Source of the DNA: Thalassococcus halodurans
GTDB taxonomy: Bacteria; Pseudomonadota; Alphaproteobacteria; Rhodobacterales; Rhodobacteraceae
Direction of reading: 5' to 3'
NCBI RefSeq assembly: GCF_900108225.1
Contig: NZ_FNUZ01000001.1
Span: 310,001-374,000, forward strand
Length of the DNA: 64,000 nucleotides
Under the pieces are notes generated by a model that had not been told where the DNA came from, searched no databases, and worked only from the letters and a program-made list of their open reading frames with translations. This document shows positions 1 to 8,977 of this stretch, piece after piece. The position numbers and the translations under genes are program-made. Every line of letters begins with the position of its first letter. Within the stretch, counting starts at the first letter, position 1.

Positions 1-219
1 GGCACTTATTGTTGCGCTTTGCGGAACAGAGCAACATTCAACCGCAGGATTACCAAAAAAACCGTAAACATAGCCATATTTCGCCCCAATTTGAGGCCGC
101 ATTTCTGCCTTGTTGCATGCCCATAGACTCTCTCTTGAAACCGGATTTGCGTCGAAAGATATGCGGCCTCCGGTCTTTAGAGATTAGCTCCATACCCTTT
201 GTGGAGAGAAAGGTACGAA
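1..219. other. Leader region upstream of the tadG-like gene
   Basis: No gene is supported here. Short open frames cross the region but lack a ribosome binding site and recognisable protein sequence. A purine-rich ribosome binding stretch (GGAGAGAAAGG, about 203-213) lies just before the ATG at 220. The promoter of the pilus genes is probably in this segment, but I cannot place it confidently. Confidence 0.4.
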
Positions 220-1692
220 ATGTGCGAGTTTGAGACTGCCACGAGACCCTCGGCCCTTCGTCGCCTGCGTGGGACGGCTTCTGATGTGGGCCAGTTCCTG
301 GGACGCTTTAAGACTGATGAATCGGGCAACATGTCATTTCTGGCTGTTATTGGTTCATTGTCCCTGATCGCTTTTGGCGGCATCGGCATTGACCTTATGT
401 ATACAGAGATGAAGCGCACCAAGGTGCAGGCGACGCTGGACCGAGCGGTTCTCGCGGCGACCGACCTTGAGCAGGGCCTCGTCCCCCAAGACGTTATGCA
501 GGACTATTTCGACAAGATGCAGATGCCCGACGCTCTGACATCTGTCACAGTTAATACCGGTCTGAACTACCGGAACGTGACCGGCACCGCTTATGTCGGC
601 ATCCCAACAAACTTCACAAATCTGGTCGGCCTTGAGAACTTGGCCGCAAAGGGCACCAGTTCTGCGGAAGAGCGTATTGCAAACGTTGAAATTTCGCTGG
701 TTCTGGACATCTCGGGCTCGATGGAGGCCGAAACAACGACAGAGGGCACAGACGTCGCTGCGGGCACTACCAAAATCCAAATGTTGCAAACCGCGACTAA
801 CACTTTCCTCGACACTGTTCTGACATCAGATAACAAGGATCTCGTGTCGGTATCATTGGTTCCCTATTCGGAGCACGTGAATATCGGTCCGGACATCGCT
901 TCGAACCTGAACGTCAACTGGCGTCACGGCTATTCGCATTGCCTCGAGTTCCCGCAAACAGATTTCGACTCCGTTTCGCTGGACACCTCGCAGACATTCG
1001 AACAGGCCCAGCATTATCAGTGGAACTTCTACGGGTATAACCACGTCGACGACACAGTTTGCCCGCAGTACAGCTATGAACGCGTTACACCGTTCTCGCA
1101 GGACATCAACGCGCTGAAAAAGCAGGTTGGGGATCTTCAGCCGCGCGCTGGTACGTCGATCTTCCTAGGCATGAAATGGGGTGCAGCACTGCTGGATCCG
1201 TCCATGCGCTCGATCAACTCGACACTGGCCGCAAACGGCGTAACCGACACAGCATTCAGCACCCGCCCTGCCGAATATGATGACGAGAACACGCTGAAGA
1301 CCATCGTTCTTATGACAGACGGCCAGAACAGCAACTCGTACCGGATTTCGGATTTCGCCTACAACGCTGAAAGCGAATACGCGCACTGGGCCAGCAATAA
1401 CTTCTGGTACTACCTGCAAACGCAGGTCGAGCAGAAGTACTGGGGTTACTACTACTACCAGAAATACAACGCTGAGCTCGGCGATATCCTGATGGCGAAC
1501 ATCTGTAACGCCGCGAAAGAAGCAGGGATTGTTGTCTGGTCCATCGGCTTCGAGGTGACCGATCACGGTGCCGCACAGATGGAAAACTGCGCATCCTCGC
1601 CGGCTCACTTCTTCCGTGTGGAAGGCGCCGAACTGGAGAAAACTTTCTATTCCATCGGCCGTGCAATTAACCAGTTGAGGCTCACACAATGA
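220..1692 (+). CDS. TadG-like pilus assembly protein with von Willebrand factor A domain
   Basis: Protein of 490 residues. The ATG at 220 is preferred over an upstream in-frame TTG at 199 because a GGAGAGAAAGG ribosome binding site precedes it. One N-terminal membrane segment (about 38-58) follows a short basic cytoplasmic part, as in TadE/TadG pseudopilin-like proteins. A VWA domain follows, with a metal-binding DISGSM motif at residues 163-168 and a second conserved LMTDGQ near 364. The family is anchored in the inner membrane with the VWA domain in the periplasm and takes part in Tad/Flp pilus assembly or adhesion. The gene ends overlapping the start of the next TadE-like gene (1689), indicating translational coupling. 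No TadA/B/C secretion ATPase or prepilin gene lies in the window, so the rest of the system is elsewhere or upstream. Confidence 0.85.
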   Translation: MCEFETATRPSALRRLRGTASDVGQFLGRFKTDESGNMSFLAVIGSLSLIAFGGIGIDLMYTEMKRTKVQATLDRAVLAATDLEQGLVPQDVMQDYFDKMQMPDALTSVTVNTGLNYRNVTGTAYVGIPTNFTNLVGLENLAAKGTSSAEERIANVEISLVLDISGSMEAETTTEGTDVAAGTTKIQMLQTATNTFLDTVLTSDNKDLVSVSLVPYSEHVNIGPDIASNLNVNWRHGYSHCLEFPQTDFDSVSLDTSQTFEQAQHYQWNFYGYNHVDDTVCPQYSYERVTPFSQDINALKKQVGDLQPRAGTSIFLGMKWGAALLDPSMRSINSTLAANGVTDTAFSTRPAEYDDENTLKTIVLMTDGQNSNSYRISDFAYNAESEYAHWASNNFWYYLQTQVEQKYWGYYYYQKYNAELGDILMANICNAAKEAGIVVWSIGFEVTDHGAAQMENCASSPAHFFRVEGAELEKTFYSIGRAINQLRLTQ

Positions 1693-2225
1693 TCACTTCG
1701 TTCAACACCAATTTTCGTCGCTTTCTTAAGTCAGAAGAAGGTACATCGACAGTTGCTTTCGCGCTCTGGGTGCCGTTGTTTATCGGGGTAATCATATCTG
1801 GCGTCGAACTCGCAGCTCTAACAGCTCGACACACCGTCCTTGAAAGTAGCCTGGACAAAACTGTTAGAGAAGTCCGCCTAGGCACTGGTACGATCTACGA
1901 CCACAACTCGCTCAAAACATCAATTTGCGAAAAAGCGACAATCTTGCCTGAGTGCGAAGCAAACCTGCAGCTTGAGATGGTTCGACTGGATCTTCGTGAC
2001 TGGACGGCTCCACCGGCAGCTGTAGCCTGCGTGGACACATCAGATGAAGTCGAGCCAGTAGTTGCATTTGAATACGGTCGCGACAACGAGTTGATGTTCT
2101 TGCGCGCGTGTTATCGCTACAAGCCGGTCGCCCCGACAACGGCCATGGGCTCGTCGCTGCCGAAGGACAGCGAAGGCTACACGGCCATCATCTCGACATC
2201 GGCCTTTGTGCAAGAACCGAGTTAA
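1689..2225 (+). CDS. TadE-like minor pilus protein
   Basis: Protein of 178 residues whose ATG overlaps the stop of the tadG-like gene by 4 bases. After a short basic N-terminus comes EEGTSTVAFALWVP at about 16-29, the typical TadE signature (acidic residue, Gly, small residues, then a hydrophobic stretch), and a single membrane helix to about residue 45. The remainder would be periplasmic and contains several Cys residues that could form disulfides. TadE-family proteins are pseudopilins processed by TadV-type peptidases and are needed for Flp pilus assembly. The exact paralogue (TadE or TadF) cannot be settled from sequence reading. Confidence 0.8.
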   Translation: MITSFNTNFRRFLKSEEGTSTVAFALWVPLFIGVIISGVELAALTARHTVLESSLDKTVREVRLGTGTIYDHNSLKTSICEKATILPECEANLQLEMVRLDLRDWTAPPAAVACVDTSDEVEPVVAFEYGRDNELMFLRACYRYKPVAPTTAMGSSLPKDSEGYTAIISTSAFVQEPS

Positions 2226-2235
2226 GGAGTAGACA

Positions 2236-2958
2236 ATGTTCAACTTACTGAAAAATAAGCTATCTCGGTTCGCCAGAGACTCCGAAGGCTCCATGACGGT
2301 CGAAGCGATCATCGTTTTCCCCGCTCTGGTTTGGCTTTTCGGCGCAACTTGGATCTACTTCGATGTGTCCCGTCAGCAAAGTGTTCACCAAAAAGCGAAC
2401 TACACTATTGGCGACATGATCTCGCGTGAGACTGACCCAGTAGACGAGGCGTACATCGACGCAACCTTTGCGCTCTACAACACGTTGACCAAGTCCGATG
2501 ATCTGTCTGGCAGCATGCGCATCTCGGTCGTGCGTCGTAAGGGCGGCTTGGACAATGGCCGGTATGAACTGCAGTGGTCCAAAGTGCGGGGCGATAAACC
2601 TGAAATGGTGAACAGCGACCTGACAGGTATGGAATCCCACCTCCCGATTATGATGGACCAGGATGAAATCGTGTTGGTCGAAACTTGGGAAGACTATAAC
2701 CCTGTCTTTAAAGTCGGGCTCGATGCTTTCGAAATCCAAACCTACTCCTTTACCCGCCCGCGTTTTGCGCCTCAGGTGCTCTACATGAGGGAATTCAACG
2801 AAAACAACGGTTGGGGTAACGGCGACCAAGACGCTGCCGGTAACTCGCTCTGCAACAACAACGCGGAAAACGCCGATGAAGGCGCTGCTGCGCAGGAATG
2901 TGTTGAGAACGATAAAGGCAACGCCAACCACGAACGCGGGAACAAGAAGAAAAGCTAA
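2236..2958 (+). CDS. TadE/TadF-like minor pilus protein with Asn/Glu-rich tail
   Basis: Protein of 240 residues, 10 bases after the previous gene and preceded by AAGGAG. The N-terminus has the TadE-like signature SEGSMTVEAIIVFPA at about 16-30 and one membrane helix to about residue 45. The periplasmic part lacks a recognised enzymatic domain. The last 50 residues are strongly hydrophilic, rich in Asn, Glu, Gly and Asp with two Cys, and end in a Lys-rich run; this tail is unusual for the family and may be disordered. It is the third member of a tadG-tadE-tadE-like operon. Confidence 0.78.
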   Translation: MFNLLKNKLSRFARDSEGSMTVEAIIVFPALVWLFGATWIYFDVSRQQSVHQKANYTIGDMISRETDPVDEAYIDATFALYNTLTKSDDLSGSMRISVVRRKGGLDNGRYELQWSKVRGDKPEMVNSDLTGMESHLPIMMDQDEIVLVETWEDYNPVFKVGLDAFEIQTYSFTRPRFAPQVLYMREFNENNGWGNGDQDAAGNSLCNNNAENADEGAAAQECVENDKGNANHERGNKKKS

Positions 2959-2967
2959 GCTTTTCGG

Positions 2968-3447
2968 TCAGAGCTGCCCTTCAGCTCTGGCCACCATTGT
3001 CGAAAGAATGTCTGCCATCGGTTTGGTCTGATGGCCCGGGGTTACACCCCCGATTGCCACACGACGACCAAACCGCCACCAAAGACCGGGCCGCCAGCGA
3101 AATGCTTGCGGCCCTTTCGTTATCACGACAAAGCCGTTGGACGGTTTCATTGCAAACGTCCCGCGTTCGACCTTTTCGATGTCGGCGACATGGAACAGAA
3201 CCTCTCCGGTACTGTCGGTCAGGGCCTCTTCGGTCAGTTCCAACGACGTTTGCGTCGCGCGGTACATGCCCAGTGCCATCAGGAAGGCAGCAAGGCTAAG
3301 CGCCAGCAGGAACAGCTGCCAAATCAGCGCCGGTGGCGTCGACAGGCTGACGGACAGTAACAAGCCGCCAAGCACCACAAGGGACATGATCCCGAACCAA
3401 CGACGCCCTGCAGAAGCCGATACGCGTGCAACAATTTTATCGTCCAT
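2968..3447 (-). CDS. Two-helix membrane protein of unknown function
   Basis: Protein of 159 residues. Two hydrophobic segments (about 18-36 and 41-62) form a hairpin, followed by a soluble C-terminal part of about 95 residues with alternating beta-type sequence (SLELTEEALTDSTGEVLFHV and onwards) that resembles a small PH-like/YdbT-like membrane-associated domain. I do not recognise a specific family. The gene is convergent with the pilus operon; its stop lies in an inverted repeat (2969-2989) shared between the two 3' ends. Confidence 0.65.
   Translation of the reverse strand: MDDKIVARVSASAGRRWFGIMSLVVLGGLLLSVSLSTPPALIWQLFLLALSLAAFLMALGMYRATQTSLELTEEALTDSTGEVLFHVADIEKVERGTFAMKPSNGFVVITKGPQAFRWRPGLWWRFGRRVAIGGVTPGHQTKPMADILSTMVARAEGQL
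2969..2989. terminator. Hairpin between convergent pilus operon and membrane protein gene
   Basis: CAGAGCTG and CAGCTCTG form an 8-bp stem with a 5-base loop, overlapping the stop codon of the minus-strand gene. There is no clear T tract on either side, so a terminator role is only suggested by position. Confidence 0.3.
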
Positions 3448-3577
3448 TTGCCCTGTCCCCTATTTTCTATCATCCGCGCTTTAAGCCGGATTAAGCGCAA
3501 TTGGAATATCGTGCGCATTTTCCGGCTTTCCACCCCGCCCCCTGCATGCCAGTCTCCGGCCCGAAGCGGAGGGACCT

Positions 3578-4261
3578 ATGACCATCAAGATTTGTATCTT
3601 TGACGCCTACGGCACATTGTTTGATGTGAACTCAGCCGCGCGACGCGTTGCGTCCGAACCAGGCCGCGAAGATTTTGCGAAAGCATGGCCTGCCATTTCC
3701 GAAAGCTGGCGACGCAAGCAACTTGAATACACTTGGCTCCGCGCGATCACCGACCAACACACCGATTTCTGGGCAGTGACACAAGACGGGCTGGACTGGG
3801 CGCTTGAAAAACACGGCGGCGCGGATGATCCGGAGCTGCGCGAACGCCTGCTTGCACTGTATTGGGAACTGCAGGCCTTTACCGAGGTCCCTGAGATGCT
3901 GGCCGATCTGACAAGCGCAGGGAAAACCTGCGCGATCCTATCAAACGGCAGCCCCGATATGCTGAACGGTGCTGTATCCAGCGCCGGGCTGGAGGAACTT
4001 TTGGACAGTGTTTTGTCGGTCGAAACCGTTGGCATCTTCAAACCGTCCTCTAAGGTCTATGACCTGGTGCAAGAGAAGTACAACGTCGCCAAAGACGAAG
4101 TTTTGTTCGTCTCTTCAAATGGTTGGGATGCAGCCGGCGCGACAGGTTACGGCTTCCAAACCGCATGGGTAAACCGTGGCGGCGATCCGGTCGACCGGAT
4201 GCCCCATCGCCCCAAACACATTCTCAAAGACCTTTCCGAATTAGCAGCACTGGTTCTCTGA
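3578..4261 (+). CDS. Haloacid dehalogenase, type II (HAD superfamily)
   Basis: Protein of 227 residues, the usual length of L-2-haloacid dehalogenases. Motif I is FDAYGTLFD with the nucleophile Asp9; motif II is LSNGSPDML; motif III lies in KPSSKVYDL; motif IV is in FVSSNGWDAAGA. The SNGSP and FVSSNGWD motifs are those of the type II dehalogenase group, which hydrolyse short 2-halo acids such as chloroacetate, though many members act on unknown substrates. A GGAGGG ribosome binding site precedes the ATG. The stop overlaps the next gene's ATG (TGATG), so the two are co-translated. Confidence 0.88.
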   Translation: MTIKICIFDAYGTLFDVNSAARRVASEPGREDFAKAWPAISESWRRKQLEYTWLRAITDQHTDFWAVTQDGLDWALEKHGGADDPELRERLLALYWELQAFTEVPEMLADLTSAGKTCAILSNGSPDMLNGAVSSAGLEELLDSVLSVETVGIFKPSSKVYDLVQEKYNVAKDEVLFVSSNGWDAAGATGYGFQTAWVNRGGDPVDRMPHRPKHILKDLSELAALVL

Positions 4262-5082
4262 TGGCTTTCTTCCAAACATCCGACGGCTTGAAACTTCACT
4301 ACACGGATGAGGGCGAAGGCCTTCCGCTTCTGTGCCTGTCCGGTCTGACCCGCACGGGTGGCGACTTTGATTATGTCGCCCCGCATCTGCCAAACGTGCG
4401 CCTGATCCGGATGGATTATCGGGGGCGCGGGCAATCGGAATGGGGCGATCACAGCACCTACAGCATTCCGGTCGAGGCCCGCGACGCAGTCGAGTTGCTT
4501 GACCATCTTGGCGTGGAAAAGGCTGCCGTTTTGGGCACCTCGCGCGGGGGACTGATCGCAATGATGCTGGCCGCCACCGTCAAAGACAGGCTGACCGGCG
4601 TGGCCCTGAACGACATTGGGCCCCAACTGGATACCGAAGGCCTTGAGGTTATCATGGGCTATCTGGGCCGGAACCCTGCGTGGAAAACATGGGCCGAGGC
4701 CGCCGAAGCGCGCCCCAAAGTTATGAAAGGCTTCGCCAATGTTCCCGCAGAGCGCTGGATGACCGAGGTCAAGCGCCTCTATCGCGAAACGCCTGAGGGG
4801 TTGGTCATCACCTATGATCCCAAATTGCGCGACGCGATCCTTGAAGGCGCTACTCAGCCCACGCCGGACCTATGGCCGCTGTTTGATGCCTTTGCCGGCC
4901 TGCCGCTCTGCACCATTCGCGGGGCGAACTCGGATCTGCTTTCTGCAGAAACTCTGGACAAGATGCAGGCGCAACGCCCCGACATGATTGCCGCCACAGT
5001 ACCAGACCGCGCGCACATCCCCTTCCTTGATGAGCCTGAGGCGCTGGATGCCTTGAACCGCTGGCTGAACATGCTGCGCTAA
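4261..5082 (+). CDS. Alpha/beta hydrolase
   Basis: Protein of 273 residues; the ATG at 4261 overlaps the stop of the dehalogenase by one base, which fixes the start. The fold is shown by an HG-like segment near residue 27, the DYRGRGQS strand-turn near 52-59, and the nucleophile elbow GTSRGG with Ser94. A C-terminal DRAHIPFLDEPE carries the catalytic His. The substrate is not predictable; the family includes esterases, C-C hydrolases and haloalkane dehalogenases. Its coupling to the HAD gene and to the downstream PLP enzyme suggests a small catabolic operon. Confidence 0.82.
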   Translation: MAFFQTSDGLKLHYTDEGEGLPLLCLSGLTRTGGDFDYVAPHLPNVRLIRMDYRGRGQSEWGDHSTYSIPVEARDAVELLDHLGVEKAAVLGTSRGGLIAMMLAATVKDRLTGVALNDIGPQLDTEGLEVIMGYLGRNPAWKTWAEAAEARPKVMKGFANVPAERWMTEVKRLYRETPEGLVITYDPKLRDAILEGATQPTPDLWPLFDAFAGLPLCTIRGANSDLLSAETLDKMQAQRPDMIAATVPDRAHIPFLDEPEALDALNRWLNMLR

Positions 5083-5099
5083 GCGGCACAGGAGACCTT

Positions 5100-6074
5100 A
5101 TGAACATCGACATGATCCGCGCGGCGGCGCAACGTCTGGACGGTTACGTGCGCAAAACACCGCTGCTGTCGTCACCTTTTCTGGACGAAATCGCGGGCCG
5201 CAGGGTTCTGGTTAAGCCCGAGTGTCTGCAACACACAGGAAGCTTCAAGTTTCGCGGCGGTTGGTCGGCGGTCTCGGCTCTGGACGCCGACACACGCGCC
5301 AAGGGCGTGATCGCATTTTCATCGGGCAACCACGCGCAGGGCGTGGCTTATGCAGCAAAGAAACACGGTGTGCCGTCGGTCATCATTATGCCGTCCGATG
5401 CGCCCAAGCTGAAAATCGACAACACCCGCGCGCTGGGCGCGGAAGTTGTACTGTATGACCGCGCCAACGAAGATCGCGACGCAATCGGCGATGCGCTTGC
5501 CGCGGAACGTGGTCTGACGCTGATCAAACCGTTCGACGAACCGCAGGTGATTGCGGGGCAAGGCACCGCTGGACTTGAGATCGCGGAACAAGCTGCGGAA
5601 ATGCGGATATTTGATGCCGAGGTTCTGGTCTGCTGCGGCGGCGGTGGCTTTACCGCGGGCATCTCGCTCGCGCTTGAGGCTGAGGCCCCCAAAATGAAAG
5701 TCCGGCCTGTGGAACCGGAAGGGTTCGACGATGTGAAGCGGTCATTGGCCAGCGGGTCGATCCAACGAAACGACCGCACCAGCGGCAGCCTGTGCGACGC
5801 CATCGTTACCCCACAACCGGGCAATATAACCTTCCCGATCATGGATCGTCTGGTCGGACCGGGCATCGCTGTGTCCGAGGATGACGCCATGCGCGCTATG
5901 GGACTTGCCTTTCAGCGCCTGAAGATCGTCGCAGAACCCGGCGGGGCCGTCGCGCTGGCGGCCGCGTTGTTCCATGGCGATCAGTTGAATGGCGACACCG
6001 TGATCGCAACCGTGTCAGGCGGGAATGTAGACGTCGACGTCTTCAAACAGGCGTTGGATACGCTAAACGACTAA
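5100..6074 (+). CDS. Threonine/serine dehydratase-like PLP enzyme
   Basis: Protein of 324 residues, the size of catabolic (non-allosteric) threonine dehydratases and serine racemases, with no C-terminal ACT domain. The PLP lysine is Lys50 in SFKFRGG and the phosphate-binding glycine loop is CGGGGFTAG. Expected reaction: deamination of L-threonine or L-serine to a 2-oxo acid, or activity on hydroxyaspartate. It lies 17 bases after the alpha/beta hydrolase and has an AGGAG ribosome binding site. Its stop codon overlaps that of the convergent MATE gene. Confidence 0.82.
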   Translation: MNIDMIRAAAQRLDGYVRKTPLLSSPFLDEIAGRRVLVKPECLQHTGSFKFRGGWSAVSALDADTRAKGVIAFSSGNHAQGVAYAAKKHGVPSVIIMPSDAPKLKIDNTRALGAEVVLYDRANEDRDAIGDALAAERGLTLIKPFDEPQVIAGQGTAGLEIAEQAAEMRIFDAEVLVCCGGGGFTAGISLALEAEAPKMKVRPVEPEGFDDVKRSLASGSIQRNDRTSGSLCDAIVTPQPGNITFPIMDRLVGPGIAVSEDDAMRAMGLAFQRLKIVAEPGGAVALAAALFHGDQLNGDTVIATVSGGNVDVDVFKQALDTLND

Positions 6075-7393
6075 CCTTTTTGTGGGGCAACCACTGCGTT
6101 TTCCAACGCGGGATAACGCAGCCCCAGCAAAACGCCTCGATACACAAAACTCAGGATCAGCGCGGCCCAAAGCCCGTGATTTCCGAACAGCGGCATCAGC
6201 GCAAAGGCCGTCGCAAAATAGGCGATGGCAGACAGCAACATCATATTCCGCATATCCTTGGTGCGTGTCGCGCCGATGAAAATCCCGTCGAGCATCCAAG
6301 ACGCCAAACCGACCAAGGGGGCAGCAACCATCCATGGCAGGTAATCCATCGCCGTTGCGTTGACCTCTTTCGCCTCTGACATGATCTCGATCATCATCGG
6401 GCCGAAAGCGAAAAACGCCACTGCAAGGCCGATGTTGCAGATCAGTCCCCAGAACGACGACAGAATGGATGCACGGCGCAGGGTGCGCCTGTCCGTTGCG
6501 CCCATGGCCGCGCCGACCATTGCCTCGGCCGCAAAGGCAAATCCATCGAGTGCGTAGCCCGTGACGTACAGAAACTGCAAAAGGATCTGGTTCGCTGCCA
6601 GCGTCACATCCCCGAACCGCGCGGCGAACATCATGAATGACAGGAAAATGGATTGAAGCGCCGCCGTCCGGATCAGGATATCGCCGTTCACCTGTGCAAA
6701 GCGGATCAGGCGGACCTTGTCGAACACCCTGCCCCAGTCGCGCCAGTCAGGCACGTTGAACGCGGATCGACAGAGCCACAGGCCAAGCCCCAGGGCCGAC
6801 CATTCCGCCAGAAACGTCGCAAAGGCCACGCCGTTGACGCCCCAACCAAGACCCAGCACGAACCACAGGTCCAACACGATGTTCACACCGTTCATCCACA
6901 CCTGAAGCGCCAGAACCGCGCCTGTGCGCTCTGCCGCGATCAGCCAGCCGAGCAAACCGTAAATCGCAATGGCGGCAGGTGCCGACCAGATGCGGATCGC
7001 CAAGTAACCCGAAGCCAGCTCTTCGACCTCGGGGCTGGCGGGCGACACTTTGAAAGCGCCCCAGAACAGCAGCGATTGCGCTGCAATCAGGATCACACCG
7101 GCACCCAGCCCGATCATCAGAACCCGCGTCAGGATCGCGGCGACCTCGCCCCGATCCCCCTGCCCGCGCGCTTGGGCGGCAAGGCCGGTGGTTCCCATCC
7201 GAAGAAAACCGAAGAACCAGTAGATCGCCGTCAGAATGATCGCGCCGATACCGACAGCCCCGATCGGAGCAGCCTCGCCCATCTGACCCACAACGCCCGT
7301 ATCGACGATGCCCAGAATGGGAATAGTCGCGTTCGAAATCACGATCGGGATCGCGATTTTCAGAACGCGGGCATGGGTGACCTCTTGGACCAC
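6071..7393 (-). CDS. MATE family efflux transporter (DinF-like)
   Basis: Protein of 440 residues with about 12 predicted membrane helices in two homologous halves, and the N-terminal IPIVISNATIPILGIVDTGVVG pattern of the DinF/NorM group. It exports organic cations or toxic compounds using Na+ or H+ gradients. The start is a GTG at 7393; no in-frame ATG fits the conserved N-terminus. It follows the thioesterase gene with a gap of 3 bases, so the two PaaI thioesterases and this exporter form one minus-strand operon. Substrate unknown. Confidence 0.87.
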   Translation of the reverse strand: MVQEVTHARVLKIAIPIVISNATIPILGIVDTGVVGQMGEAAPIGAVGIGAIILTAIYWFFGFLRMGTTGLAAQARGQGDRGEVAAILTRVLMIGLGAGVILIAAQSLLFWGAFKVSPASPEVEELASGYLAIRIWSAPAAIAIYGLLGWLIAAERTGAVLALQVWMNGVNIVLDLWFVLGLGWGVNGVAFATFLAEWSALGLGLWLCRSAFNVPDWRDWGRVFDKVRLIRFAQVNGDILIRTAALQSIFLSFMMFAARFGDVTLAANQILLQFLYVTGYALDGFAFAAEAMVGAAMGATDRRTLRRASILSSFWGLICNIGLAVAFFAFGPMMIEIMSEAKEVNATAMDYLPWMVAAPLVGLASWMLDGIFIGATRTKDMRNMMLLSAIAYFATAFALMPLFGNHGLWAALILSFVYRGVLLGLRYPALENAVVAPQKG

Positions 7394-7396
7394 GTG

Positions 7397-7906
7397 CTAC
7401 TTGTCGCTGCGTGGCATCAGGAAATGCGCGGTCGCGTGGGCAATTGGCCGGTCGCGATTGTCTTGCCACGCTTCGACCTGGACGCTGGCGTAACGACGCC
7501 CCGAACGGGTTACGCGGGCCCGCGCATAGGCATCGCGCGGCAGACCAGAGCGCAAGTAATCCACCGTAAAATCGATGGTCTTGGGCAAACGCGGCAGATT
7601 TCCATCGATCATCTCTTCGGGATCGATGACACCATTCTCAACGTCTTCCCACAACCACTGATAGCTGAGCGTAACAATCGCGGTCACCTCAAGAAACGCT
7701 GCCGTCACACCCCCATGGATCGCGGGCAAAAACGGGTTGCCGATGTTTTCATCCCGAAACGGCAGAACTGCTGTCAGCTCATCGCCGCGACGGTCAAAGA
7801 CAATTCCCATAAACCGGATGTACGGAACGCCCTCGGCCAAGGCACGAAGGGCCGCGTCACGACGTTGTTTGACAACTTGAACGGGTTCGACTGTGCGGCG
7901 GCTCAT
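7397..7906 (-). CDS. PaaI-family hotdog thioesterase (second of pair)
   Basis: Protein of 169 residues with a hotdog-fold acyl-CoA thioesterase pattern: NPFLPAIHGGVTAAFLEVTA around the central helix, and the strand pair IDFTVDYLRSG. The HGG motif and following acidic residue are typical of PaaI/YigI-type enzymes, which hydrolyse (aromatic or medium-chain) acyl-CoA. The ATG overlaps the stop of the upstream thioesterase by 4 bases (ATGA). The two proteins are related, probably by an old duplication, and could work as a hetero-oligomer. Confidence 0.8.
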   Translation of the reverse strand: MSRRTVEPVQVVKQRRDAALRALAEGVPYIRFMGIVFDRRGDELTAVLPFRDENIGNPFLPAIHGGVTAAFLEVTAIVTLSYQWLWEDVENGVIDPEEMIDGNLPRLPKTIDFTVDYLRSGLPRDAYARARVTRSGRRYASVQVEAWQDNRDRPIAHATAHFLMPRSDK

Positions 7907-8328
7907 GACTTGCGCTCCACCGTGAAGGCACCTGTTGCTGTGGCCACAGGGTTTTCGCGATCATCATCCATAGCGGTTGCCCGCACAAAGGCCACATTGC
8001 GGGTGATATGGGTACAACGTGCTTCGGCCACGATGGTCTGGCCCGGTGTCGCACCGCGCATGTAATCGATGCGCAAATCAATGGTTGCGGTCCCGCCGGG
8101 TGCCTCGGGATGCGACATCACACAGGCCCCGCCACAGGTATCCATCAGTGCTGACACAGCCCCACCATGGATCACGCCTGTCTTGGGATCGCCGATCAGG
8201 CGTTCGTCATAAGGCATTGTGATGCGGGCAAATCCGTCGCCGATTTCTTCAACTTTCATGCCCAGCGCACGGGAATGCGGAATGGCTTCGATGAATTGTC
8301 TGGCGATTTTGACTTTGGCCTCATCCAT
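7903..8328 (-). CDS. PaaI-family hotdog thioesterase (first of pair)
   Basis: Protein of 141 residues, typical PaaI length. GVIHGGAVSALMDTCGG is the active-site helix motif, and the segment TIDLRIDYMRGA is the conserved strand. Cytoplasmic hydrolysis of acyl-CoA thioesters is the expected activity. AGGAGCC precedes the ATG. It heads the thioesterase-thioesterase-MATE operon and is divergent from the MerR regulator at 8470. Confidence 0.82.
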   Translation of the reverse strand: MDEAKVKIARQFIEAIPHSRALGMKVEEIGDGFARITMPYDERLIGDPKTGVIHGGAVSALMDTCGGACVMSHPEAPGGTATIDLRIDYMRGATPGQTIVAEARCTHITRNVAFVRATAMDDDRENPVATATGAFTVERKS

Positions 8329-8469
8329 GGGCGGCTCCTTGACAGTTCAGCCTTTATGGTCACTGATCGCGGCCCATCGCAAGATTGCTCTTTGCAAAAC
8401 CGCAGGTGCACAGTTGCCCTTCGTCTGGTCAGGAGCTAGCTTGGTGCCTAACAGAACTTGAGTGATAGT

Positions 8470-8841
8470 ATGTCCGATAACCGCCTCAGCTTCAAAGAAA
8501 TGTGCGCCAAATTCGATGTGACGCCTCGGACATTGCGTTACTACGAATATATCGAATTGCTGCAACCGGACCGCGAGGGCCGTGCACGCTACTATGGACC
8601 ACGTGAAGTGGCGCGCATGACGCTGATCATGCGTGGGCGCAAATTCGGGTTCCAGCTGGAAGAAATCCGTCAGTGGCTTCTGATCTACGAAAAAGAAGGC
8701 ACTGAGGCACAGATGAAAGCCTGGGTCGATATGGCCGACCGTCAGTTGGGCGAACTTGCAGAACAGCGCAAACAACTGGACGAAGCCATGGATGAGCTTC
8801 AGCGCCTGCGCGATGATACCGCGGCCAGCATCGGGCTGTAA
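8470..8841 (+). CDS. MerR-family transcriptional regulator (first copy)
   Basis: Protein of 123 residues. The ATG at 8470 is preferred to an in-frame TTG at 8458 because the conserved MerR N-terminus ([21 protein letters not shown]) begins right after it. The winged helix is followed by a dimerisation coiled coil (about 80-118). There is no C-terminal Cys cluster, so it is not a metal sensor. It is clearly similar to the next MerR gene, sharing [16 protein letters not shown] and RGxxFGFxLExIRQ. MerR regulators without metal sites and located beside acyl-CoA dehydrogenases (LiuR-type) control fatty acid or branched-chain amino acid degradation. Confidence 0.83.
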   Translation: MSDNRLSFKEMCAKFDVTPRTLRYYEYIELLQPDREGRARYYGPREVARMTLIMRGRKFGFQLEEIRQWLLIYEKEGTEAQMKAWVDMADRQLGELAEQRKQLDEAMDELQRLRDDTAASIGL

Positions 8842-8977
8842 CACCCCGCACTTTCCGAAATAACTGACTGATTCCGCCGGCGGCGGAGTGAGCAAACGCG
8901 TCTGATCTTCTGGAGCAGGCGCCATTTTTCTTTGTGACGCCACGTCGAAATACCGCGCCCCTGCGTCACACCGCAAA

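Noticed and set aside
6653-8065. 470-codon plus-strand open frame opposite the MATE and thioesterase genes
   Set aside because: His/Arg/Gln-rich translation is typical of antisense artefacts; both minus-strand genes have clear families.
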